64,000 bases of DNA, from the NCBI GenBank assembly GCA_007644065.1, contig VJWN01000011.1, positions 1,054,001-1,118,000 on the forward strand. Reading direction: 5' to 3'. This document shows, piece after piece, positions 1 to 11,532 of the stretch. Position 1 is the stretch's first letter. Each line of letters starts with the position of its first letter. The notes under the pieces are model-generated. The model saw nothing but the letters and a program-made list of their open reading frames with translations. It did not search any database and was not told the DNA's origin. Origin of the DNA: Margaritispora aquatica (Eukaryota; Ascomycota; Leotiomycetes; Helotiales; Discinellaceae). The position numbers were made by a program, and so were the translations under genes.

Positions 1-2620
1 GTGATGTGGAGGTGAGAAGGATGACGTGAGAACGAAGAGAGCGTGAAGCTCTGAATTTATACAATTCCTCCGTTTGAATCTCCCGTATGAAGATGACTTG
101 AGGTTCCTCGCTTCGCTCCTAACTTTCACCGAGCATTTCTCCAGTTCGATAATTCAACTTGCTTCATGGCCAGAGCTCGGTGTACTTTCTTGTTTGAGTC
201 GCATTGAAGTTGGAGATAGAAATTGAGAGCCCTGCATTTGCAAGTTTATCACATCTCGATGCCAGCGTTCAATTCAGTTGTAATTATTTCATGGAATGAG
301 ATAGAGAGACTTGGTTGTCATTGGTTCGTAGTAGGGTAGATTGAGATGGTCTTGGGCACGGCGACATGGTTGGATTTTAGCCATTATCAACTGCTGAAGA
401 ATACAGAGCCACTAACTCTACACTGTGCCTCACATCTGCATTAAATATGATTCGGAGGCTCGGGAAACAGTTGTCCTCGTCATCTTCTCAACTAGATGTG
501 AGTATCTAGGAACGTGGTTCGGCTAATTTGTGTATCCTTCTCGCTTGACGCAGAATCGACTGAGATGAATCCCCTGTGAGGTTGCATCAGCTACCCTTAT
601 CTTTATCATTGCAGAGATCTTATTACAAGTTTCGTTCGATAATCAAGAATTAGGTGCTGAACACTCATGATGTAGTAGGCGAAAGTTTCAAAACAACGCA
701 AGCTATAGAGTACACTACCCGAAGATGACATAGGTTACAGCTCTGTAGTCACCTGTTGCCGTTAGGGCCCTCGTTGTTCTCATCGAGTCCTATGATTATG
801 CGTCCATAGATATAGGCTAGACACTAGTAATCCGAATCAAGTGGTGGCTGATAGCCATGTCAACATTAACTACGATTTCAGTGTATCACGCCACCAAACG
901 CGTAGAGAATGAGGCGCAGGAAGGAAAACTGCTTCCATCAATTTCTCCTTAACGAGGCTATGCAGTTAAACATGCTCTTGCAGCAAGCTGTTGGAGGGAC
1001 TGCTTTAGGCCAGCTGTTGGCACCAAGTGACTGCCGGTACCGACTGGCTAACAGGAATGGCAAGTAGCCACACTCAACGGGCGGCTTACAGAAATATAAC
1101 AAAACACTAGATTAGCGAAATGAGAATATAGAACGTCAAAAGACATCAATTTGACTTGTAGGGAATTGACTAGTGCAACCAAAATCAACACCATAAATCG
1201 TCGGTCGTATGGTCGTTATCTTACGACAAAACAAACTAGGAAGGAGATTTTCGAAACTGCATGATATCTCAACCTCAAGTACCCGTAATATCACGTCTCT
1301 GCTTAATTTCAGCGTTAAAAGCCTTCGAGATCCTTGAAATCGACAGCAATCCCAGCAACTCCACGAAGTCAGGTGGTCGTCTGCAATCTGAAATTTCGCG
1401 AAGCAACGCCTTACGGCCGCACCGTCATAGCCAAGAAACCTACCTCAATCGAGCCGTGATATCCAGAAAATGTGAATAACAACACACATACTGATACTCG
1501 CTCCCGAAGAGGATGTTTCCTGGTCCCTTATCTCATTGGATGGAAAAAAGAAGGGGAGCATGGCGTCCTTGAAATTTCCCACCCCGCAGTCGGGCGTCAG
1601 CCCCAAAAGCGATGTAGATGAAGTTCAGTCGGTACGTAAAAAAGATAGCAGTATCCTGATGCTGGTCTGAAGCTGAAATGATCGCATTATCGAGCATTGA
1701 CTGGAACCCCTCGTGCCTGTATCATTCGGGACGGTGTGGACTCCCGCACGGAACATCATATTCCCTCCGCGGACCCATGTCTTTAGGTGCTCATACGGCG
1801 AGCTTAAAGCTTGAATACAATAATCCATTTTCTTCGCCTTTCATGCCATGTCGCTTATTCAACTTTGAAATCTCAGAAATCCTAAATCGTTGAGCGAAAT
1901 TTGAAATCAGAAGAACCAACAACACTCGCTTAAAGAAAATCTGGTTGGAGCAAAGGAGCTCTACGAGTTGACTTTGCACTGAGTTTTGCCGTTGCCGAAT
2001 TTTGAGAGAATTGGATATGTAAAGAAGTGGCACATACAACTCTGCTCGTCGCTCCCTTTCTGGCACCGCTCCGAAAGCCTCCCTGTAACTATGTACGGTC
2101 TCAGACCCGCTCTACTACTCCCGCTGCAGATATCGTGAATTTGGAAATGCTAGCACCATTAGGAAGGGGGTTGTCAGCGCTCAAAGGCAAATATGAGGTG
2201 GTTAGAAGTGTCTAACACTCGCTTACTTTCCAATGAACAAAGTTCATGATTGTTACGTCCTTACGAGACTCAGAGCAGAACAATCGTCTTACCTCCTCTT
2301 CTCCCCTGACTCACGAGGTCGAGATCCCTGACTTAGGAGGCCTGAGGATTTGCTTGCTCCGGAAGCATTTTCAAAATTTGACAGCATCGACATAGAGCAG
2401 CAATACATCGATGCCACGAAAATAATTTCAACGTTGCAGGAACTTTGTTGAACCGTCTCTTTCGAATCCTATAAGCAAGTATGTTAATGGATAATTTATT
2501 GATTGACTTCTGGATGCAAGCAAAACAGACCTGCCCTAACAAAAGATTTGTAGGGTACTGGTATCATCATTCTATTTTGCACGCTTAAGACTATGGTACA
2601 CTAACAACCCCTTCTAAGCC
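1..2620. other. Gene-poor region, no supported gene
   Basis: Only short open frames occur on either strand (the longest is about 90 codons). None has a recognisable domain, a consistent splice pattern or a good start context. The tract may hold distal regulatory DNA of pdx1's 3' neighbour or decayed sequence. I see no transposon ends, long tandem repeats or RNA gene. Confidence 0.6.
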
Positions 2621-3950
2621 TCACAACACCAACCTCCCGGGCTCACTCTCTAACACACTCTTAACTCTTTCTAAAAACACCTCCGCTCTCTTCTCATCAC
2701 CCCTCGGCACTGTGACACTAAATACATTGACCTCGCCCGACATACCCGGAAGTGTCTTGGCCACTCTCTTGGCAGCAGGCTTGCTGGAGCTGGAAAGCAT
2801 GTCGATAATATCTAGCTTCTTTGCTTGAGGCAGCTTAGCTTTTGGTGCAGCTGATGAAAGGGCCGTAATTTGTGGCAGGAAGGTACCGCGTACACCTGCT
2901 GAGCCAATCTTGTCAAGACCAAGAATGCTGTTAAAAAGCTCATCGGCGGTAGGTGCTTGTGTCTTTGAGCGCGGGAGGTTGTCGTTCGCGACATCCGTAG
3001 CGCGAGCAATGAATGTAGACAGAGGCATAAATACACCGAGTGTGCTCTGTATCCGTTTCTGCACTTCAATCACTGCCTTCATGGAAATCGGTAGTGCAAC
3101 CTGGGAGTCTGGGATCACTGGTGCTGCGACCGGCTCGGGTTTGGTGGCCTTTGGTGCTGCCTTCGGAGGAGCTAGCTTGATGTTGCTCAGATCTAGGACG
3201 GAGAGCTTGTTGATCTTACTTGAGAGCTCAGCTGGGTAAGAGGATGCGACTGAACCCAAGTAAGCCAAAACATCTCCCTTCAATAGACGGTTATTTGGGC
3301 CTGTAGGTGTCATTTCATCGATCTTTGAGTGGTCAAGTCCATTCTGTTTCATCAAAGCTTCAACTGATGGCAAGAGCGGGAACGACTGCTTCTTGGCTGG
3401 GCCTGAGGACTTCTTGGGCGCCGGCGTAGAGGCAGATTTTGGCTCTTCTGCTTTCTTTGGCTCTTCCTTTGGTTTAGAGGCTTCCTTCTTGGGCGCAGGT
3501 GCTGAACTCTCCTCTGCTGGTATATCAAGTGTGCTGAGGTCATCTCCTACTTCCGCAATAACACCAATTCGTGCTCCAACTTTGATAGCTTTCGTTCCAT
3601 CTCCCTGCGTAATCTTGGCCATAATTCCATCATCCTGCGCTTCTACATCCATCGAGGCCTTGTCCGTCTCAATTTCAAGGAGTACATCTCCCGCCGCAAA
3701 TGAGTCTCCCTCCTTCACGTTCCACTTGGCAATGTTTCCCTCCGTCATCGTAGGTGAAAGCGCCGGCATTGTGAAGTTATGAGCTGCAAGACTAGCTGCA
3801 GAGGTTCTGAATCCTGTTGACTTGTCAATACCTATCTCCCCGAATAAATGTTCCGGTCCAGCTTTCCATACCTCGTGCAGTAGCATCTTGTCGCAATTGC
3901 CTGGTGGTAAGCCTGGCGGACATACGACATACTGTCGCAAGTGATGCCAT
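2621..3950 (-). CDS. pdx1: Pyruvate dehydrogenase complex component X (E3-binding protein)
   Basis: Mitochondrial matrix protein that tethers dihydrolipoamide dehydrogenase (E3) to the E2 core of the pyruvate dehydrogenase complex. Two exons, 3950-3872 and 3813-2621, joined over a 58-nt GT-AG intron, give 423 residues. Exon 1 encodes an Arg-rich presequence beginning MASLATVCRMSARL, a typical matrix-targeting peptide. The lipoyl domain starts at FTMPALSPTMTEGN, with the lipoylated Lys in the ETDKASMD motif. A Pro/Lys/Glu/Ala linker follows, then an E3-binding domain (LLPSVEALMKQNGL to LLKGDVLAYLG). The C-terminal half is divergent and shows no acyltransferase HxxxDG motif, as expected for Pdx1 and unlike a real E2. 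An upstream in-frame ATG at 3976 would read through the intron and destroy the presequence, so the start at 3950 is preferred. Divergent from the gene at 4208. Confidence 0.92.
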
Positions 3951-4207
3951 GTTGGCTTGAGAGATTCGAAACTCAATTGAGCTCGTAGGTGGAAAGTTCG
4001 TGAATTCGAGGGCTATTTGGATAATCTTGAGATGGTTGAGGCCCGCCAGATTCCGATGGTTCGCACTAGTAAAATGACCCGTAGTTTTGCCGACGTCAGG
4101 TACAATTTCTCAGACGACAAGAGTGCAGAGCTTGGGGTAAACACTCGATCAAGGTAAGTTCTTATTTGTTTGATCAGACTATCTGCGTGCTATCTAATGC
4201 GTCACAG
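3951..4207. promoter_or_regulatory. Shared divergent promoter with a 5'UTR intron
   Basis: About 257 bp separate the ATGs of two genes for mitochondrial proteins transcribed away from each other, so they must share this promoter. On the plus side, 4154-4207 is a 54-nt GTAAGT...CACAG intron whose acceptor directly abuts the ATG at 4208, so it lies wholly in the 5' UTR. Co-regulation of the pair is inference. Confidence 0.6.
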
Positions 4208-5155
4208 ATGTCGGCTTTCTCGAGGGGGCTATTGCTGCGGCGCCAATGCCTACAAGCCACGTCGCCTGTGCTACTAAGAAATAGCTTCATGCGAGCTCGA
4301 GAATTCACCTCATCCTCTATTCTAAACGCAATTGCAAAACCAAAATCGAAGACATCTACTGTTGCGCAAGTTCGTTCAAAGGCCAATAGTCCCTCGAGCA
4401 CAACAACAGGGCCTAGTATTGTCTCCAAAGTCTACAAGTCTTATGCCGAAACTCTAGCGCTGAAATCGCACCCGACACTACTCTATCAAGCTCCTTCACA
4501 CGCTGGGCTCTTCATAGCATGTTACGGTACTTCTGCCTTCTGTTTGTCCTATGCAGGAATCAGCTATTGGAGCAATTTCATGAACGCACCCCCTGATTTG
4601 GCAGCATGGGTTCCATATGCGTTCACCCTGATATCGTTCATGATGGCTGTGGCAGGAGGTTGGGTGTTGCAGACACCTCACGGAATTGTTCGATCAATCA
4701 CCGCTCTCCCCAAGAACTTGCATGTCAAAGTTGGACACAAACCATTTGGATCGGATCTCCAGCTAGAGATTGAGCTGAAGAAGATGTTTCCCGTCCCATT
4801 CTTCCCAGCAAGGAAGCTATACATTCAACCCTCCGAGCTCCAATTTCCATCCATGCTAGCACCGCCTACGAATAAGAATCTCACAGCCTCAGAGATAGCA
4901 CGCATGCAAGCTCACGAGGCAGCACAGAGAAAGAGGGATTGGGAATACGATCAATCGCATATCATGACTTCGCCTTTTAGACACATGAGCCGTGGGTTCT
5001 TTCAAGCTTTCAGGGCAATGAAGCGATCATGGGTCAGAGAGGGCTTTTTGTCAATTGAAGTACAAAATCGGACATACGAGCTGGATGTCTCAGACGGGTG
5101 GGCTTTGGACGGTGGAAAAGCTCTGGATCGATTAGTTACCAGGAAGGGAATGTAA
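4208..5155 (+). CDS. Mitochondrial two-span membrane protein, function unknown
   Basis: Single coding exon of 315 residues. The start at 4208 is chosen because it follows a 5'UTR intron and opens with an Arg/Ser-rich, acid-free sequence (MSAFSRGLLLRRQCLQA) typical of mitochondrial import; an in-frame ATG at 4166 lies inside that intron. Two hydrophobic segments separated by a short polar loop lie near residues 105-130 and 140-165. A soluble C-terminal domain of about 150 residues follows, rich in basic and aromatic residues. The overall layout recalls small mitochondrial inner-membrane assembly factors of the TMEM223/TMEM70 type, but I cannot place it in a family from sequence alone. Divergent partner of pdx1. 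Confidence 0.75.
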   Translation: MSAFSRGLLLRRQCLQATSPVLLRNSFMRAREFTSSSILNAIAKPKSKTSTVAQVRSKANSPSSTTTGPSIVSKVYKSYAETLALKSHPTLLYQAPSHAGLFIACYGTSAFCLSYAGISYWSNFMNAPPDLAAWVPYAFTLISFMMAVAGGWVLQTPHGIVRSITALPKNLHVKVGHKPFGSDLQLEIELKKMFPVPFFPARKLYIQPSELQFPSMLAPPTNKNLTASEIARMQAHEAAQRKRDWEYDQSHIMTSPFRHMSRGFFQAFRAMKRSWVREGFLSIEVQNRTYELDVSDGWALDGGKALDRLVTRKGM

Positions 5156-6759
5156 GAATACAATAGTGTATTTGTACATATGTATGATATGCATTTTTAA
5201 GAAATATTTTTCCTGAGCCAATACTCAACTTCAACCTCAATATCTTTGAAGAGAGGATACAGTCACAACCTCGAAGACTACAGTGATTCAAACAACTCAA
5301 AACCCTAGCACACATCGCAAAACCCAGCATCAATGCTGTGCTTATTGGGTCTCTTTTAAGCTATTACGTATATGGTGTAGGGCCTGATAATCTGTAACGG
5401 CAAATTAGCGGCTTGTGTTCTGTCAAGAACTAGAGTTATACCTCAAGGCGTTTCACCAAGTCGTCTTTTGGCGCAGGTGCAATTTCATTACTCTGATATT
5501 TTTGATTCATACTACATTACTTGTGCAACTTTCAAGCGACAAGTGTTTTCAATACCTTGCGTTGTGCGATTCATCTGGCTTGGTGAAAGAAGCAAGATTC
5601 CACTTTCAAGTTGAAGAGCACCTATTCTCGCATTTCAGATTTCGGTATTCAATTCCTCGTTACGCATACTCCCACAAAAACCATCACATAACCCATCATT
5701 CCCAATGCCACTACCAACTTCGTTCCATCATCCAACACGTCATATCCCAAGTCAGACGTTCCACTCCTCCAACAGCAACCACGTCAGGACCTCTTCGATT
5801 CTTCATTGTTGTTTGACATCCACATTCGCCTGCGCATGTCTCCCCTCCAGCTAATCCGTCTCGAAAGAAGCAGCATACTTGGTAGAATTCTCCTATGCAG
5901 ACATCAGCCCAATCCACCCCTCGCCCCCTTTACCTCCCTGTTCCCACCCATCTTGTCCACCTGCTTCACCTCCTCCCCCAACACCACAGAACATACCTTT
6001 TATAAATTTTCTGTTCTGTGAGAGAGACGAAGAATGAGTTAGCTCTTGATTGCTGCCTAAGTATGTCTTGTAGCGAGGAGCGAAGAAGAGGCTGTTTAGT
6101 TAGTGTTCAGGGAGACGAGATGGTGAAGAGCTCACGAATTCGACATTGAGAAGATTCTTTATTCGGTGAACCTGAGATGGATATCACTTCGAATCAAACC
6201 CCAAGAAATTCAAGTAGCAGGAATATTCTACCTTATTGCACCGAGAGGACACGCAATGATATACACGCGACCCCTCATCCTGCATACCATCAACGACGTG
6301 GGCTAACTTCGTCTTCGTCAAAACCCTGGTTTTCGACGTCTAAAAATCGCAAGTATTTGAGGGATCCTTTTTCCTACCTTAGATCCTCTTTTTGTAAATC
6401 TCACAATGTGTATGATATCTAAGCATATGCTCTTTCTAATCTGCATGATATTTACGCATATTCTCGTTCTAATGTGTATGAGATCTATGCACATTCAAAA
6501 GCGTCATCTAGACATTCTATCTAGTTATCTTCCCGTCCTCAACGGTCACGAGTTTGGCCAGCCCCGCAGCATTAACGTCACCATATTGAACATTTAACCA
6601 TACAAATTTGCATGACTGTCAGACGGCCCAGTAAAACAATGAATTAATTTTGTAGACTAATGCTAGAGTACAGGTTATAAGACAATACTTTCTAACCCGA
6701 AGAACCTCAGCCCCTGTAAATCATAGTCCATAAGAATATTGTTCAAACACATGAAAGGA
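5156..6759. other. Intergenic region with a short degenerate tandem repeat
   Basis: No supported gene. The open frame at 5415-5816 is low in coding character (many aromatic and His residues, no domain) and is left out. Apart from the 33-bp tandem repeat at 6405-6503 listed separately, I see nothing structured. Part of it is the 3' UTR and terminator of the flanking genes. Confidence 0.5.
6405..6503. repeat. Three copies of a degenerate 33-bp tandem repeat
   Basis: Copies at 6405-6437, 6438-6470 and 6471-6503 share the frame AATNTGNATGANATNTANGC followed by ATATNCTC-like sequence. Spacing is exactly 33 bp, so an 11-residue repeat appears when translated. Copies differ at several positions, so the duplication is old. 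The reading frame around it is short and unsupported, so I treat it as non-coding. Confidence 0.8.
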
Positions 6760-7839
6760 CTACAAGCCGAGTCCTCCATTGCCCCATGTTCCATTGCCAC
6801 TGACCACATCCATGCCTGGAATACCGGGGCTCGGCAAAAGCGAGTCAAAATCGACTCCATCTGGATCGTCATATCCACCCTGGGACGCAACTCTGGGCTC
6901 AAGCGTGGAAGTCTGAACTCCAAGAAAGTTGTCGAGAGGGAAAGGCGACAAATCTTGACGATGAGGGCTGTTGTCGTTTGCGAAATATGGAGGTGAATAT
7001 AAACCGTTTTGGAACTGTCGCGAGACATGGCTAGATGACAATCCCATGTTGGAGTTCGAGATAGGGCGAAAGTGGCGACTTGCCTGTTGGAACGTAGCCA
7101 CAGGTTCCTGGGTACTAAGTCTGGGATCCATGGTTTCAGAGATAGTTCCAAAGAAATCGGGATTTGGAAGAAAGGGAGAAGATCCATTCCCTCCTATGAT
7201 AAGAGACCAACTGTATTGATATGACGGAGTCGCTGATGGAGTTGTAATTCCGAAATCAGTAGGCGGTGTTTGAGAACGCGTGGTATAAGGAGCAGATGCA
7301 AAACCAGTCAGCTCTCGTTTGGGTGGAGGTGTATGATTGAAACGTTCGTTGTTAGTGCCGTAAGTGCAAACCAGGCCACCTGACGTTCTCTGGCATCTAC
7401 CACATGGATTCTTTCCATCGCACTGGAATCGAGTCAGCACATGAAAATGCAGGTGCAGAGATCAGAGAAGGGAAAGATGAACCGAGGTTTGTCATTGACA
7501 GTTGAGCTGGCAATCCTGCGTTTATTGGCCGCAGGAGTCGTGCTAGCACAGACAATAGAGCAAAGCTTTCACATATGCTCATATACTGAGAACAAGTTAC
7601 CATAGTACTGGTGATATGTTCTAGTATGCATGAACTTGAACATGTTTGAGGACTGAAATCTCTGGTCGTTTTCTTAGGTGACGACGCCCCAGCAATTGGA
7701 GGAGGGGAAAAAAGGAGGAATATAAACAACAATAGCTACAAATGAAGCCATTTCTTACCTTCTGCTTTCTCCGCTTGCATGTATCGCACGCGTGAGCTAT
7801 CCTCTGTCGTTTCTCGGGGTCCACCTTCGGACGGGCCAT
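6760..7839 (-). CDS. Small Zn2Cys6 transcription factor
   Basis: Nuclear fungal-type binuclear zinc cluster regulator. Exon 1 (7839-7759, 27 codons) and exon 2 (7422-6760) join to complete the cluster CDTCKRRKQK+CDGKNPCGRC...C, spacing C-x2-C-x6-C-x5-C-x2-C-x8-C. The intron of 336 nt is long for this window but is phase 0 and falls exactly between Lys and Cys of the cluster, a known intron position in this family. The product is 247 residues. After the cluster comes a Pro/Ser/Gln/Asn-rich, low-complexity tail with no fungal_trans middle homology region, so it is much smaller than typical 600-900 residue members. An in-frame ATG at 7887 would add 16 residues; 7839 (MARPKVDPEKRQR) matches the usual beginning of such proteins. 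Targets are unknown. Confidence 0.85.
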
Positions 7840-8972
7840 GGTGACCAGCGTTCCTTCCGATGTAAATGGTAGAGTTGTGAATTGCAACGGAATCTATGCA
7901 TATGAGTGAGTTATCTCCCACCCGACAGAAAGGATAGGAACAGCGTACGGAAATGGATGTTTGAGCGGATGAATACAACAGAGTTGACGAAGGTCAAGAT
8001 GCGGATGTTGTAAGACCAAAAATCCATGGTTTGTGTCAAGAAAGGCGGCCTTGACATTCATAAGAAGCCACCAGCCGCTCCTGCTTAGTCTAACCATCAA
8101 TAGCAAGTGTCTCTTACTGTCAATTGAGCAAAGCAAAATCGCAGAAAACCACCACTTTCCCCAATCATAGCTCACACTAATGGCGAAGTATCATAGGCAA
8201 CATGATATTGCCATGATCTATGCCTTAGGTTGCTTAGTCCTCAATGAGGCCCACAACAAACTGGGTGAGTCGACTATGAGCTCATGAAGCTTTCACAAGG
8301 TAGTAGAATCTTTGCAAGGTGATGAGTCTACACATATATCCCCACATGATGAACATCGCGGTCGACATGATGAATTAATAGAGAGAGTCAAATCGTTGTT
8401 CCTAACCTGGTCTCAGTAAAGCAAACCATTCTGATGGAAGACACCCACGAACACTGCTTCTCTTGAGCATGAATATATTAGACATATCCAATTCTTCGTC
8501 GAACTATCACAACTAAGATACCCTGCCCACTTCTCTAACTTCAAGCCCTAACAGTCACCCCACTAATTGTCTCGGAAAGTTCGGAAGCAAGTCTAGATGA
8601 AGTATCGGGAGGAACACGTTTCACAACTCAAGAGGAGTGTGTTTTGGTCGCGAGGATTGAAGAAGTGATCGATGTGGAATGGAGTGGAATAAGGTGATAG
8701 AATGAGGAATAGAATGATATTTATCGGGTAGCGTATAACGGGATGATGGCATTTGACAACCGCCCCCCGCTCTCCACCCTGTGGCCAAATGTCTTAGTCT
8801 CGACACTACTTGTAACACTAAACACTAGAGGAGCACGCGGAGCTAGAACCACAACTTAAACTCTACCTCATCTAACCTATTTTATCATATCTTTGGAATG
8901 CTACCTAAACCTCAAGAGTTAGCATTCTCCCTCCACGACAAAATACCAATACACTATCGTGATTGAGGTAGT
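7840..8972. other. Intergenic region between divergent genes
   Basis: About 1.1 kb between the divergent starts of the zinc-cluster regulator and the CoA-transferase gene. It should hold both promoters. Short frames on the minus strand near 7900-8175 have no domain. I see no clear TATA box or repeat. Confidence 0.5.
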
Positions 8973-10825
8973 ATGACTGCTAACGATGTGAACGGAGGTC
9001 GTCCCTCATCGATTGCTCGCTATTCGGTATTGGACGGAAGTCGCACAGCAACCGAGGCTTTGAGGAAAGTCGCTGCCGACCAGTTACCACACGAGATATT
9101 GCAGCACTTAGGAGATGTGACACTCACCACAGCAACAGATGGCACTCAAATATATTTTCCATGTCCCTTCAAAGAAACCGAAGCAACAGTTGCATTGAAG
9201 TCCGTAGAAGCGAGTGCAGTTGCAGCCATTGCGCTTCTACGATTCCCGAATAATGGGGAGAGGAGGACAATCGAGATTGATCTAGAGCGGACAACTACGT
9301 TTTTGTTTTCAACCTACATTGCTCAGATTGGAGGTTTGGGCAAACAAGATCCTGAGGTCAAGTCCAAGCTCAAAGGCATGTCATAAAGGCAATAAACATA
9401 GCAATATACTAATTTTGATTTGCAGACACTGATCTACTCAAGGCACAATCTATTTTATATCGAAGACTGTCCGCAAATCTCTATGAGACGAAAGATGTCG
9501 GACGATACTATCATATCCATGGCTCTTTGGAAGCGGGGAAAACCCTAAACATGATTGGACTTGAAGCACATAGACCAGACCTTACCGATTATAGAGAATG
9601 TATAAACACTATCGAGAGTCATGTTAAGCAATTCACAGTGGAAGAGCTAGAAATCATGAACAAGAGGGAGAGGCAGGCTGGTGTTGAAGCCGTGAAATGG
9701 GAGGATTTCAAGAAAACAAGTCATGTCAGTAGCTGAGCAGAAATTTGACCGAAACTGATGAGTGAGCAGGGCAAAACTCTCCTCTCGACCCCTCCATGGG
9801 AATTGAATAGACTAGAGGATATCTCGCCCCCAGCACCCTTTGATGCGAATCCATCGCCAGCTACTCCAAGTTCTAAGCCACAGGTCTTGTCTGGGATACG
9901 AGTCTTAGAGCTTTGTCGCATCATAGCAGGACCAGCAATGGGAAGAACACTGGCAGAGTATGGTGCTCAGGTGATCAAAGTCACCTCACCCAATCTTTCC
10001 GATGTTCCATTCTTCCAAGTTGATGGCAATACTGGGAAGCATACTTGTGATATTGATCTAAAATCACCCTCTGGTCGACAAGCCTTCGAAGACTTGTTAC
10101 AAACCACAGATGTTATACTTGATGGGTATCGACCAGGGAGTCTAGCAAAACTTGGATACAGTCCTGAGAATATTATCGAGTTAGTGAAGGGTAGGGGTAA
10201 GGGCATTGTCTATGTTTCTGAAGACTGCTTCGGGTCTCGAGGTGCTATGGCCGGTAGGCCAGGTTGGCAACAGATTGCAGACTGCTATACTGGTGTTGCT
10301 GCTGCTCAAGGCGAGTTCATGGGCTTGAATGAGCCCGTAGTTCCTCCGTTTCCCATGTCGGATTATGGTACGGGGTGTATGGGAGCCATCGCAGCCCTGA
10401 CTGGTCTTTTCAGACGAGCCAAGGAGGGTGGAAGCTGGGTTGGAAGAACAAGTCTGTGTCAGTACGATGTATTTTTGCTTGGACTAGGCCTGTATGAAGC
10501 AAACATCCAGAAGCAGATCCGCAAAGAGCACGACAAAGAGTTCTTTGACCTTCGACACGCAGATTCTGTTGATGAGGTTGGTGGTAGGGCTTTGAAGAGC
10601 ATGAAGCGGGTCCACCCGGAACTGTTCGACAATCAATTGATGCAAACAGCGTTCAGCAAGGGATTTAATGAGGAGATAACGTGGTGCAGGAGTCCTGTTA
10701 AAATTGAAGGACTAAGAGTGGGTTTCGATCGAGCAAGTAGACCAAATGGTTTTGATATCCCAGGATGGGATAACTGGGAGGTTGATGCGGAAGTCGTGGA
10801 GGGATCAACATATGTGGATTTTTAA
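8973..10825 (+). CDS. CaiB/BaiF-type (class III) CoA-transferase family protein
   Basis: Three exons, 8973-9375, 9426-9724 and 9770-10825, give 585 residues. Intron 1 (50 nt) uses a GC donor (G|GCATGT) and a normal CAG acceptor: the nearby GT would lead straight into a stop, while GC restores frame (KLK-DTDLL). Intron 2 (45 nt) is phase 0. The class III signature starts in exon 3 with GIRVLELCRIIAGPAMGRTL and AEYGAQVIKV, followed by DIDLKSPSGR and LDGYRPGSLAKLGY. The Asp in MSDYGTG is in the place of the catalytic Asp that forms the acyl intermediate in formyl-CoA transferase. The family moves CoA between carboxylic acids; the substrate here cannot be read. The long N-terminal extension (about 260 residues before the fold) is common in fungal members. 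No targeting signal is evident. Confidence 0.85.
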
Positions 10826-11532
10826 GTGGGTAACAACTATAAGTACATACCCTGTTGTCACCGAATACATAGCTTGAATTGTTCTAAGATCATTGTCTCT
10901 AAGCTGCTTCTCTCAATAGCAGCAGAGGAGCCTTGTCTCATTTGCAGCATCCTCATCGATTTAGATTCCATTCCTCATTTATTGTTCATCATCAGCGAAC
11001 CTCAAACCTCGCCAATGCCACATCCACTGCACGCAGAACCGTGATTTTTCAGGTCTACAAGATAGCATGGATAAAATAAGCTTTGATCATGCTCTATTTT
11101 CAGTTGGAGATGGGATATAAATAAACAAAGTTATTGCTACTCCCTGGCTCGTTCAGGATGCGAAATATTTATCAAGCGAGAGAGTTCGCACTCGTACTCG
11201 TATGTGGTAGTGGGCATTCAATCCCAAACGGGAAATTCACGATATACGAAGTTGACGATTGCATCATCATGCCAAATTTGACAATCTTCTGCTTGGTTTG
11301 TCAGGAGATATACGGAGAAAGGAATTTGTGGTCAAAAATAGGAGAATTACGTCGCCGTTAGTGATGTCGATTGAGTGTGTGTAACGAGTTTTCATATTGA
11401 TTGCAACAAGAATACATAAGATGAACATGTTCGCTGTTGTTTGATCACATCCATCTATTCATCAATCAACTCACCTTCTCATTCCGTCTCTCATTTTCTA
11501 TATCTTGTATTTCACAGCTCACTGTCCTCAAC
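10826..11532. other. Intergenic region, no gene seen
   Basis: About 0.7 kb between two plus-strand genes: 3' UTR of the CoA-transferase gene and promoter of the FAD oxidase. Open frames at 10826-11044 and 11134-11361 lack domains and use non-ATG or weak starts. No repeat seen. Confidence 0.5.

Noticed and set aside
3393..3782. 129-codon plus-strand frame inside pdx1
   Set aside because: Antisense shadow of the lipoyl-domain and linker region.
5415..5816. 133-codon plus-strand frame
   Set aside because: Many His, Phe and Tyr with no domain; overlaps CT-rich promoter-like DNA.
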